Assembly (NCBI GenBank): GCA_964058845.1
Contig: CAXKVR010000261.1
Span: 90,862 to 154,861 of the forward strand
Length of the DNA stretch: 64,000 bases
Source: Carex sylvatica
Lineage: Eukaryota; Streptophyta; Magnoliopsida; Poales; Cyperaceae
Direction of reading: 5' to 3'
A program made the translations under genes and the position numbers. A model generated the notes under the pieces. That model saw nothing but the letters and a program-made list of their open reading frames with translations. It was not told the origin of the DNA and ran no database searches. Positions 47,075 through 57,683 of the stretch are shown here, piece after piece. Positions within the stretch are counted from its first letter, which is position 1; every line of letters starts with the position of its first letter.

Positions 47075-47102
47075 ATTCAAATTGTTGAAATTCAAGTACT
47101 TC

Positions 47103-47300
47103 GTAAGTGATGCATGTGCATGCAAAAATTTTAAAGTTTTGAATTTATTTAGTACACGGTCAAGTTATCAAAATAATAAATATTTTATAAGTTATTTTTT
47201 AATTTTTTAATTTTTTAATTTTTTTTTTTTAACCACTTAATTATGTACTGAATAAATTCAAAATTTTAAAATGTTTGTATATACATGCATCATTCGCAAT
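47103..47300. mobile_element. foldback element with GATGCATG arms
   Basis: The left arm (GTGATGCATGTGCATGCAAA, ATTTTAAAGTTTTGAATTTA) is mirrored on the right (TAAATTCAAAATTTTAAAA, ATACATGCATCATTCG). The loop is T-rich (47,190-47,232). Borders are approximate and no target duplication was assigned. Confidence 0.6.
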
Positions 47301-47677
47301 CAAACATACTCTGATAGAATTGCTTCAAAAGCGCACAGGGGAGAGGGAGGTGTCCGATGGGCATCGGACGAGAGTCTGTTCGATGACCTCTCTACCGTTA
47401 GATTCTATTCGATCTCAATTTTGAATATTTTTCGCTGGATTAACGGATCCATTAATGAAAAACCAATTAAACCCGCTAAATCTAATTTCGTCTTTCCGTC
47501 TCCCCAATTTTCTCTTCACGCTGAAGGAGGAACGATAGACAACATCGGCCCTTCTCGACCCCAACGCCCTCCTCTTCGTGCTTTTCCTCCTCGACCCACT
47601 ACTGGCGCTCCCTCTTCTCGTCTGTCTGTCTCCCTCGATTTTCCTCTTCACGCGCTAAAAAGAAAGGAGAGAGCGAC

Positions 47678-47767
47678 ATGGCAGGCATCACGGAGGTGGA
47701 GGCGCTGGATTTCGATTCAGAGGATCTCATGGACGGCGATATGGAGCAGCCTATCTTTGATTTTCAG
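47678..47767 (+). CDS. candidate first coding exon of an unknown gene (orphan exon)
   Basis: ATG at 47678 opens 30 codons, MAGITEVEALDFDSEDLMDG and a further DMEQPIFDFQ, ending at a good donor CAG|GTTTG. The segment upstream is CT-rich (47,500-47,660), like a plant 5' UTR. The peptide is strongly acidic. I searched by eye for a following coding exon to about 49.3 kb and found none. It could be the start of a gene with exons too short to spot, or a fragment left by transposition or truncation. The family is not recognised. Confidence 0.35.
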
Positions 47768-49733
47768 GTTTGTGGACTAAATTATTCTTAACCTTGCACA
47801 CAGATTTCCATGGACACTTTGAATTCTTTAACAAAAAAATTGCAGGTCTGTTTTCTTTACCATCGCTTCTGCTTAATTGCATAACTGAAAGCAAGTGCTG
47901 ACTAATTTGGGTGAATTTTACACCAAATCGAGTATTGTTGATCCCTCATTGCTTCACTTCAAAAGTACGGTTACTTGATGCAAACTTTAGATTAATTAAT
48001 CTTATTTGAATAGTTTCATGTTACTTGGCACTAAATTGGAGTTGTTGAAGAATAGTCATATTTGTTTCCCAAAATAGGCAACACTTTGAAAATCCCTTTG
48101 CTGTTGTGGGACTCAATATTTTATATGTGTTGGTTCAGATACTAGAACCAAAAAAAATTTAATTCTAATTTTTCAAACAATTATCCTTTTCTTTATGAGA
48201 GTTGTAAACACAGTAATTAATGTGAATTTGTTTGATTTGTACAGAAAGACCCAAATCTCTTCTTGCGTTGAACTTTTTTAATTGTTATCAGGTGAATTAC
48301 ACTTGCTCCTTGTCAGTTCACATATTTTCATTTTTCTTCAATCTTTTGTTTTTGTTGATATATTTAGTAAATAGCATGGTTTCTAAATAATAATGTCCTA
48401 AATTGAATTTGAGGCTTTCAAATGATTGAACAAATGTAAAAAATGATTGAACAAAGTAGAATCTGAGGTTGAGAAATGATTGACAGAAATTGATAAGCCA
48501 TTGGATTTTCTAAATAGCATAGTTTCTGAAGGGCATGAGCTTAATGTCATGACCTACAACACTCATATTGACCCTAAAGACTTAGCTTTAATTGTTCAAT
48601 TGATATATGATCAAACAAAGGCAATCTGATATTAATTAGAGAGATTTGACAGGATAGTTGGATGATAACTCACTTTATGTGGCAATCAAAGAAAGCTATT
48701 TCTAATTTTCATAGTTGTTATTGCTACGTTTAAATATTTTGCTATAACGTTTAAATATTCGGAATAGTAAATAATAATAGAGAAAAATTAGTGATTTTTA
48801 GGTTAGTGTGAAAATGGTACTATTCGTAATAGTAAAAATGTTGTTTGGATTGTACATTTAGAATAGTGAATAGTTGTAATCGATAAATAATAGTGTTAAC
48901 AAAGTGCTAATTAAGAGAAAATATAAATAAGTAAGATCTTAAACGAATTGTCACAACGTGAAAATAACATAAAGTAACGTCAATTTTGTTATTTCAGGAG
49001 TGTGTTGACGAAAATCCAAGAAAGAATCATCTTTACCTCTCACTTCACATTTTCGAATAGTAGTTATTTCAATATTTATAAGGAATAGAGAATAGCAACT
49101 ATTCTGACTATTTTGAATAATAAAAATATTGTTTGTATGCACATTACTATTTCAAATAGCCACTATTTTAAAATAACATCAATTTTTGATACATCCAAAC
49201 ATACCCATAAATGACATCAAATGGGACCCAAAACCAATTGCACGAGAGGGACCTTTTGCTGCCAGCTGCTCTCGAAAGATCTCCTCATGTGGCAATGGTG
49301 GATAGGGGCAAATAAGTTGTGGAGCAAATGCCTTGCCTATTTAGATCTTGCTTGCCACATCGGCAGAGGCAAACCCACGTGAATTGCCTGATCAGATATG
49401 CTGCCGTTTCGCCATCTGGCAATCAACTACCCAATTCAGTCTGATTGATCAATCCCATCCAGGATCCTCTGATGCACATAGGAAGAGTACAACAATGTGG
49501 TTTATTTATTTTTTATCTATGTTAACCGGATACTAAGAGTTCTGTACTCATATCGACTTATATGGCGTATCCTTAATTTCTTAATACAGTTTTCGATGCA
49601 AATTCACTCGTCTAAATACATTTGGGATACTCAGAGATACAAAGATACATCTGAACCACCGTGGATCGCGCAACTTCTGAGGAGATTCGAAATGGGGATC
49701 CATAGCATAACAGCCATAACTCTTTACCACTAC
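47768..49733. other. possible intron or intergenic DNA, no clear exon
   Basis: From about 48,810 to 49,210 there are AATAGT/ACTATT repeats ending ATCCAAACATACCC, probably a degraded MITE similar to that at 30,428. The 49,200-49,480 part is less AT-rich but shows no coding domain. Confidence 0.35.
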
Positions 49734-50392
49734 ATAGGCTTCTGCTCTCGGACCGGGTTCGGGCGGACCGGGTTTACCCGGGGTCGGGCCACGGGTTTGG
49801 TCAGGTACGGGTAGGTCGGGTAAACGGGTATCTCGGGACGGGTATACTCGGGTATAATTTTCAAAAACCGTACCCGACCCGAGTTTTACCCGTGCCCGTG
49901 GTACCCGGCACGGGTAGGGCGGTCCAGGTATGGTACCCGGTCCGGGTCGGGTACCCGGTCCGGTCCGGTTTTTTTTTTTTTTTTTTTTTTTTTTAGGCGG
50001 CAAATTCGAAATTTCAAAAAAATTTGAATTTTTTCGAATTTTTTTGAATTTTTTCTGAATTTTTTTGAATTTTTTTTGAATTTTTTTGAATTTTTTTGAA
50101 TTTTTTTGAATTTTTCTGAATTTTTTTGAATTTTTTTGAATTTTTTAACGGGTACGGGTCGGGTACGGGGTCGGGTACGGGGTCGGGTACAGGTCGGGTA
50201 CGGGTCGGGTCGGGTCGGACTTAAATCGGACCGGGTTTGGTCGGGTTTTGAACCAAAAAATCGTACCCTACCCGTTTTTTACCCGTACCCGTGTACCCGT
50301 TTACCCGACCCATACCCGGACTCGGGCACGGGTAACCCGGGTAACGGGCATGGACGGATACGGGTCGAGTCCGACCGGGCGGGTAAAAGCAA
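49734..50392. mobile_element. GC-rich non-autonomous hAT-like element with GGGTCGGGTACGGG repeats
   Basis: ACCACTAC flanks at 49726-49733 and 50393-50400 could be an 8-bp target duplication. Both sides carry dense runs of CGGGTACGGGTCGGGT and, in inverse, ACCCGTACCCG, around a T-run and a GAATTTTTTT tandem array. Terminal inverted repeats are weak (GGCTTCTGC versus TTGCTTTTACC). The second flank overlaps another copy of the octamer, so the border is not certain. Long open frames here are only translations of the GC repeats. Confidence 0.55.
50022..50146. repeat. GAATTTTTTT tandem array
   Basis: About a dozen copies of a 9-11-bp unit GAATTTTTTTT lie in the middle of the GC-rich element. Confidence 0.85.
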
Positions 50393-50400
50393 ACCACTAC

Positions 50401-52101
50401 CACTACACCACTTCAAATTTGTTGATATAAGATATTATTTATTATATTTAATGTGTATTTTGCTATATTATTGTATTTTGATATTTAATTTATATAATAC
50501 AAGTATTTGAATTAATAATATAATTAAAAATATTATATACAATGAGCGTATTGTATCATTAATTTTTGAAAATTACCATATCGTCATATTCGTATTCGAA
50601 CCCGTACTAGCTTGTATCCATACAACATAACTTTTTATTAATGCTTTACTTTATAGTTGTTATGAACTTATGATGGTTGTCTGTCAGCGACTCGTTACAT
50701 TTTTTTTTTTGAGGAAAAGCCCGTAGGCAACATATGATTTGATGTGTACATGCACATGCCTCTCGATCCAATATTTTTTTTACAGACCACATGATTTTTT
50801 TTTTAGAAAAATCAAATATTTTCTTGGATTAGTTTTTACGCAGTCCTTTTATTCATTTGTCTTTTTTTTTAGGCAAAAACATATATGATAATAGAAATAT
50901 TTGATTGTCTTAGGTTATCCTATTATGTAAATGAAAATTCTTGAATGTATTATATTATCGCTCCAGATGCCTTTCCAGTTTTTGAAATGCATTCATCTGA
51001 TATACTTAGTTTTACAAACAGCAATACTTTTAAAATAATTAACAATATATAACAACCGGTGACATAGCTAGAATTTTAATTAGAAGTATGCAAAAAAGAT
51101 GAAAAGAAAATACAAATTTCATCCAAATTTTTAAATGTCAATCATATTTTTCTTCCATATCGTTACCCAATTAAAAAAGAAATAGGAAAATTAAAATGTA
51201 GAAGGAAAAATGAAGGTAAGAAAAAAAAATATAAAACAAATAAAAACACAAATAAAAAAAAACACAAAATTAAGAAAAATGGAGGCATATGGGATTCCTA
51301 AATGGAAAGAAAGAAGAGAAAGAAATGAGAGTAAATAGATATAAATGGAGGCATCTTATTAATTTAAAATGAATTGGAGGAGAAAAAGATGGAGCCCGCT
51401 ATTCTCTCAATAAATATTACATATTGCCCCTTTATGTTTCATATTTTATTGTATAGACATAACTCACATAATTTCATTACAATCGCTTTGATGGCTCATG
51501 TGCTCACATAATTTCTCTAGGAAGTATCTGAATATCCAAGATACAGAACTAGATCTAAAAAAAAAAATACAAAAATGAAAAATGAAACAAAAATTTCAAC
51601 CTAATTACTTGCAGTCAAAGAAAGAGAGAGTTACGAAAAATACATTTGCACCTTTTCACTGTAAGCGTGAGCAAAATTTATAATTTTGAATAGACAAAAA
51701 CTCAAATATATTCAAATATATAGTGATTTAAGGTTGTTTATCAAAATCCACAAATGGATAGTTCCTGATATACTGTAGTTCTGCCTCTGATAACAACAAA
51801 AATAATCCATAACAATAACAATAAATAACTTCGTATCGCCGGCATATTTAGTAAATAAGTATAGGTTACATTGTATTTATCGTTTTTAAAGCTATAGATT
51901 ATTTTTTTATAATTTCTAAAAACATTAAATTAATTCGTTTCCAATGAATCACCAAAATTAAATATTTTGTTTTTTTGAGTAAAAATCCGGGTCAAGCCCA
52001 CAAAACTTTTATATTTTGTACCCACTTATATTGAAAATTTTGACATATTCTGCCTGAATTCACTAAATTGTCCGATTCACTCGAGAAAATATACTTGTCA
52101 T
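50401..52101. other. AT-rich intergenic DNA, no gene seen
   Basis: Contains a probable reversed LINE tail at 50,701-50,729 and A-rich low-complexity DNA at 51,180-51,290. No gene was recognised. Confidence 0.4.
50701..50729 (-). mobile_element. probable LINE 3'-tail insertion (reverse orientation)
   Basis: A T-run followed by GAGGAAAAGCCCGTAGGCA is the exact complement of the tail inserted at 5,483-5,510. ACAT lies on both sides (50697-50700 and 50730-50733), too short to prove a target duplication. Confidence 0.5.
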
Positions 52102-52111
52102 TTGTCAGCAA

Positions 52112-52475
52112 GAGTGATGATATAGCGATATGTTCATTAAAAATATATTTGTGACGTGAATTCATATTTATATTTTTAAAAGTTCGAAACAGTTAATTTG
52201 AACTATCAACACAATTTTCGAATAAAAAATTCGTTTGAAGGCCAAATTTTTCATTTTTTTACTTGTTTTAGATTGATAAAATAATCACTTGATCTAATTT
52301 TTTTGAAACATCTAAGTAGTGATTTTCTACCTATATATAATAGATAAAAGTTCTACAAAATGCAAAAAAAATGATCTCAAGTATTGAAAATAAAAACATA
52401 TTAATTGATTGTGATCGACTATCTAGATTTTAAAAACTAAAATATAAATTCGTAGGACTCACCATAATCTCAATC
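52112..52475. mobile_element. foldback element, family B, with 10-bp target duplication
   Basis: TTGTCAGCAA occurs at 52102-52111 and 52476-52485. The element starts GAGTGATGATATAGCG and ends CACCATAATCTCAATC, with arms pairing through TTTTCTACCTA and AATTCATATTTATATTTT. It is the clearest border evidence for family B. The 9-10-bp duplication fits Mutator-like transposition. Confidence 0.75.
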
Positions 52476-52728
52476 TTGTCAGCAATATTGAGTACCAGTA
52501 GCAGAGAGCAGCTCAGTTGAAAAATGAGTAGGTTATCTTCAATTCTTCACGGCGTTTAAAAGCTCATGCCACCTACGCCCTGCCATGTCACCAAGTCAAC
52601 AAGTACGTAAAAGAAAGTAGAAAAGCATTGAAAAAATGAGCTTCCGAGACTATGCCGAAAGAAAAGCTAACTGGCGCGTCCAGTACAACCTTTTCGCATG
52701 CCTTTTTGAGCTGCACGCAACGCAAAAC

Positions 52729-52917
52729 GGAAATAAATCTGCTGCGATTCTTTGGAATCGCAGGGAGCCTGCTTTTCCACATCTAACAGTTCACTTTTTT
52801 CGAGATTCGTGCTTAAAACTAATTTATTTTGAGATTCGTACAGTTCAAAAATTTAATGGTTAGATGTAGAAAAGCAGGCTCCCTGCGATTCCAAAGAATC
52901 GCAGCCGATTTATTTCC
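52729..52917. mobile_element. near-perfect palindromic MITE, family C
   Basis: This 189-bp element has arms of about 60 bp: GGAAATAAATC, TGCGATTCTTTGGAATCGCA and AGCCTGCTTTTC, mirrored almost exactly on the right. ACGCAAAAC flanks it on both sides (52720-52728 and 52918-52926), a perfect 9-bp duplication. The arms also contain the inner palindrome TGCGATTCNNNNGAATCGCA. Arm similarity suggests a recent insertion. Confidence 0.9.
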
Positions 52918-52926
52918 ACGCAAAAC

Positions 52927-53878
52927 ACTTCTTCTTTTCCTTTTTCCAGGGCCCACATTTGACGTCATCAGAGCCAACTCTAGCCACTAAAACAAGATTT
53001 CTTACCATTTAGCCCACCAAGAAGCGTCAATTTATGTTTACGAGAATACTTGGCTACAAAAATTCAGTTGCCAACTTGCCATATGGCCTAACAAATTTCA
53101 AAATATTTGATGTTTTTTTTTTTAACGTTGTAACATTACTGTTTGATTCAAAATTTTCAGTCTTGTATTTTAAACTGCTTTTAGGTTTAAAAAAATTGTC
53201 ATTTAAAATATAAATACGAATTCATTGATATAACAATTCATAAACTCGTATTTTCGGTACTTTATAATTTATGCTAAATAATTTTCTTAGACAATTATAC
53301 CATCAATGTTGTTTATAAAAAAAAATTAAAATATTTTGATAACGTAAGTGAACAAAAATTTAACAAGCAGAATAAATCACGATGAATTTAAGTTTTGGAT
53401 AAGTTATTGACCAATAAAACTCAACTACTAAATATTTAATTTAATCTAATTGAAATGAACAGTGATTAAGATCCAATAACCATAAATCACAATATATATA
53501 TGAAAAATCTCAAAAAGAAAAAAAAGAACAAAAATATAATTCTTAATTAGCAAAAAATATTTAAAAAAAAAGGAGAAACAGTGAGTGAATCATAATATTA
53601 GACAAAAATAAGTGTATTTATTAGAAAAAAATGAGTTTGATGTTCAACTTCAGCTGGATTTTGGTAAAAAAAAAGAACTTGTATAAGAACTTGATAGTCA
53701 AATGTTATTTCTGCAAAGGATTATACTATAAAATGTTTAACTACAGAGGGCAATCATAAAAAGTTGCCTAATCAGAACTCTTGGCTGACAAGCGTTCTCA
53801 GTGCTGACTAGGACGCCAGCTGTCATCTCTCACCGGCAATTCCAGGTCGTCCCCCCCATTTATTCTTTGTTAAACGAT
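52927..53878. promoter_or_regulatory. upstream region of the CDF gene
   Basis: Intergenic and promoter DNA of the plus-strand Dof gene. AT-rich to about 53,750, then more balanced. No other gene was seen. Confidence 0.35.
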
Positions 53879-53925
53879 TCTCTCTCTCTCTCTATCTCTA
53901 TCTCTATCTCTATCCTCTCCTCTCC
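53879..53925. repeat. CT microsatellite in the CDF 5' leader
   Basis: (TC)n followed by (TCTCTA)n, ending about 50 bases before the CDF start codon, so probably in the 5' UTR. CT tracts are common in plant leaders. Confidence 0.8.
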
Positions 53926-53940
53926 CAGACAGAACTAGAC

Positions 53941-53961
53941 ATGTGTTTTTGTCGGATTTGA
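53941..53961 (+). promoter_or_regulatory. upstream ORF in the CDF leader
   Basis: ATG TGT TTT TGT CGG ATT TGA, six codons and a stop, ends 15 bases before the CDF start at 53977. If the transcript begins upstream of it, ribosomes would meet this ATG first, which could lower translation of the Dof protein. Confidence 0.45.
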
Positions 53962-53976
53962 TCCGACGGTTGAGAG

Positions 53977-56109
53977 ATGTCTGATTTAAGGGATCCGGCG
54001 ATCAAGCTCTTCGGGCGGACTATCCCTCTGGCGGCTGACGAAGTTAGTGGGTCGGGTTCCGACTCTCCACCCGATTTACCAATTGAAGAACTCGATATGG
54101 TGAGGAAACCCATATTATTCCTCCTTTCTTTCTTTTTTCCCCTCTGGGAGCTTCATGTCTTTGTGAGGCAATTATCAATCAGATGGGGGTTCTAGATTTG
54201 TTCAACTGGGATAAATTTTGTTCTTTAATTGACTAAGTTACTGCAGGGTTTTATAGCTTATTAATTTGTTGCTTGTGTGATTCTCGGATTACTAGCTCAA
54301 TTAAGTTAGTCATAGTTTGTTTTAATTTAAGTTCTGGATTCCAATATTTTTTTTGTTCTTTTGAACTAATATTGCTTAATTTTAATTTGGAGAATATCTA
54401 TCGGATCAAGTTCAATTAGATAGCCGATTGAATATGTCAATGTTTGGAAAGTATTTTGCAAACCTAGACTCGCCTTTTGGTTTTATTCTACATTTCTATT
54501 CAAGGACCAAAAAGAAGATTGGTATACTTCTTTTGAGCCTATAAAAAAATAATTATGAACTTTTTCGTTCTCCTTGAGTATTAAAATAACTAAACCCTAA
54601 TTTGTAATCTGTGCTGTTGAAGCTTTAGTTTCTGTAATTCACAGTCAAACTGACTTTATCTCTTGCTTTCGGGAACTTTTAATTTCACCAATATTCAGTT
54701 CATATATGGGAATTTTAGTAATTTTTTTTTTTCATTTATGTTTTGTATGAAACGACTTTTTTGACCCGGAGAAGCTAAATTTTTTACTTTACTACTAAAA
54801 TTTCAAATCCAATATTTTGGGGATTCCACTGCGGTTACAAATTTACTGAGATGTAACCCAGACAGCAAGTACTCAATTTTTTTCTTTTAACTTTCAGGGT
54901 ACATGCACAGAAGCTGATTCCTCAGTAGCAACTAAATCAAATCCAGATCCATTAGTAGACTCAGATCCGAACAACTCTGAGATGATCAACCAAATTCTTG
55001 ATACTGATGAGCAGACAGCTCAAGAACAAGAAGAGTCCAGACCTGAGAAATCGATGTCAGAGGCTGATACACAACTCCAAGAAAAACCTACCCTGAAGAA
55101 ACCAGACAAAATTTTACCATGCCCTCGGTGCAACAGCATGGACACCAAATTCTGTTATTACAATAATTACAATATTAACCAGCCAAGACATTTTTGTAAG
55201 AACTGCCAGAGGTACTGGACAGCTGGCGGTACCATGCGCAATGTACCAGTGGGTGCTGGTCGGCGCAAGAACAAGAATCTGATACGCCAGGTTACTGGTG
55301 TCATACTAGCCAACGGCTCTGAACCGGTACAAATGAAGGCACCCAATGGCAGTGTCGTGAAATTTGGGTCTGAGGTTCCCCTCTGTGAATCGATGGCGTC
55401 TGTTTTGAATATTGGGGAACAAGACAAGGAAAACAGTGGCTGTAATCCTGCACCGATGGTGTCGTGTGGATCTTCTACAACAACTTCTAATTGTAAACCG
55501 AACGGGTTGGCAAATGAAAAGAATGGGTGTAACGGGTTTACACCCATACCACATGTACCGTATTACCCTGGGCCAACATTTATGTATCCTTGGAATGGGG
55601 GGCCCACTCCGGTACCATGGACTCCCTCGCCTTTACCTGTACCTGTACCGCCTATGCAACCACCGGTGGTGATGGCATCTGGTAATGGGTTTTGTCCTCC
55701 ACCAATGCCATTTCCCTTTGTACCGGCTCCCTTCTGGGCATTTATGCCTGGGTGGGGCGCACCCCAATGGGTTGGATCACCTTCCTCCAGCACAAGTACA
55801 TGCTCAGGTACCAGTACAGGGTCAGCAAAACTAGGAAAACATTCTAGAGATGATGGAACATCTCAAGTGGAAGAAAAAGGCGAGAAATCATTGTGGGTCC
55901 CGAAAACCCTAAGAATTGACGACCCGGAAGAAGCAGCAAAGAGCTCAATTTGGGACACACTAGGGTTCAAACCAGAGGAAGGGCGTATGTTTAGGCCTTT
56001 TGGGCCTAAAAGCGATGGCCGAGGTCAGGTACCAGGGGAAAGCTCTCAAGTATTGCATGCCAACCCAGCTGCATTTTCTCGGTCCCAGTCATTCCAGGAA
56101 AGCTCGTAA
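53977..56109 (+). CDS. CDF: cycling Dof factor (CDF-type Dof zinc-finger transcription factor)
   Basis: Two exons, 53977-54099 and 54898-56109, join in phase 0 for 444 residues. The N-terminus has [10 protein letters not shown] (9-18), a motif shared by CDF proteins. The Dof finger is complete: C116, C119, C141, C144 (CxxC-x21-CxxC), followed by the conserved [20 protein letters not shown]. The middle is Pro/Gly-rich. Near the C-terminus, [20 protein letters not shown] (372-391) and the following IWDTLGFK are the CDF motifs reported to bind FKF1 and GIGANTEA. CDFs bind AAAG sites in the nucleus, repress CONSTANS and delay flowering, and also act in stress responses. The protein is intact. Arabidopsis has CDF1-CDF5; I cannot assign which is closest. 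A short upstream ORF precedes it. Confidence 0.95.
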
Positions 56110-57359
56110 TTGCAGAGTATATTTAGGTATAATTGAGAAGTTTCATGGAAGCTAATATATAGGCATGTTGAATATTTGGGAACCAATTGCTTCAAAGCAA
56201 GAAATGTATATACATGGGACCCTATTGTGAGTCTCAGCCAATAGATTTCGGAGCAACAAAAATCCTGAGGCAGGAGATATTGGCTGGGTAAAAATGAGGT
56301 TGTCATACAAGGACCAGTCTGAAAATTAAGATTGGTGATGGTTGCTATATTTCTTTGGGCGAGAGAAGCATGAAAGTGAAGCCTAATTTGACTCACGATC
56401 GGTAAAGTACGTAATGTTGAAAATAAAGAGCAGAGATGCCATCACGGCAAAACACGATCTCTGGCTATATTTAAGTAGCTAGTGTTCTCTAATTTTGTTG
56501 TAGTATATGACTTTTATCTTTATTTTTTTCAGAAGCTAATGGGACCAAAACTTGTAATACATTTGAATTTTGTCAATTTCAGTCCCCCACATAACTTTTA
56601 CACAATTGTTGTTTGGTATGCTACCGTGTGTAACTTACCTCAATTTCCTGTTTGGTGTTACTTTTTGGGTGGTACCGTAACTTTTAATAAATAAAAGAAA
56701 AATATGGTACCGTAACTTTTGTCTTTTTTGGCTAAATGCACCAATCCCCTATTTACAGCACAAAGAAACCTTGAAACTTCCTGGGTACCTTGCAAAGTAG
56801 ATCAGCTGACCATCTTTTCTCACAGGTAAGGATACTAGTACTGTATCGTGTTCCATTAAGTTTTTAAACCGTGATGGATAATTAAATAATGCTAAACTGT
56901 TCCAAATTTGATTATTAAATTATCTATATATATCTAGTAACATACTTATAAATTTACTATTCATATAAATTCATATTTATTGGTACATTTTACTGGATGA
57001 TTTGATCAACAATAAACGATTGACCATATTTTTTTCCTATTCTAAAATTCATATATTAGAAAAAAAATCAATCACATTATATTTTTCCTTCAACACTTGA
57101 TCAACATAGGACAATTTATTAGTCTCCAAAAAAGTAATATTACATATTAGAGGATAAAGAAATAAGGAAATTGGTGGCTGTCTGAAAAGTGGGCCCCAGT
57201 TGTAAACCTCACCGTTGATGAGCAGTGTAGATTTCACTGTAGGTGAATAGTTCCCATCTATCCAAGATTAATATATCAAAAATATATCAAGATGAATATC
57301 AGACATAAGAGAGAACTTTTTTTCTTTTTCTAAACCATATATAATCAACAAACACAACA
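56110..57359. other. CDF 3' flank and intergenic DNA
   Basis: The 3' UTR probably extends to about 56,550-56,700 (AATAAA-like strings near 56,420 and 56,686). A short duplicated GGTACCGTAACTTTT string occurs at 56,670 and 56,705. No other gene was seen. Confidence 0.4.
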
Positions 57360-57368
57360 ATTACATTA

Positions 57369-57674
57369 GAAGGGATTAAGTTACAATAATTTTTGAGTTG
57401 CAACAAGTTACCACAACCATTTTTTATATTTTCAAAGTTCAAATCGTCGATTCAAACTGTTAGCTGTGATAACTAAAATAAAATGTGCTTGGAGACCAAA
57501 TTTTATATTTTTTGAAATTTTTTTACTATTTATTAAGATGAGTACAAAAACTAGTTAAATTCAGACCATTGAATTTTGTACCCATCTTAATAAATAGTAA
57601 ACAAATTTTAAAAACTGTAAAATTTGATTTGGAGGCACATTTTATAATAACTTGTTGTAACTTGATCCCTCCTC
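57369..57674. mobile_element. foldback MITE, family A, with shortened right arm
   Basis: Starts GAAGGGATTAAGTTACAA and ends TTGTAACTTGATCCCTCCTC. The flanks ATTACATTA (57360-57368) and ATTATATTA (57675-57683) match at 8 of 9. The centre mirrors TTTTTTACTATTTATTAAGA, and the right arm lacks about 100 bp present on the left. Confidence 0.75.
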
Positions 57675-57683
57675 ATTATATTA

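Noticed and set aside
47271..47780. 169-codon open frame
   Set aside because: It runs through AT-rich intergenic DNA and the UTR-like CT-rich leader, in a different frame from the acidic exon at 47,678; the composition is unlike a protein.
49581..50003. 140-codon Pro/Gly/Arg-rich open frame
   Set aside because: It is a translation of the GGGTCGGGTACGGG repeats of the hAT-like element, not a gene.
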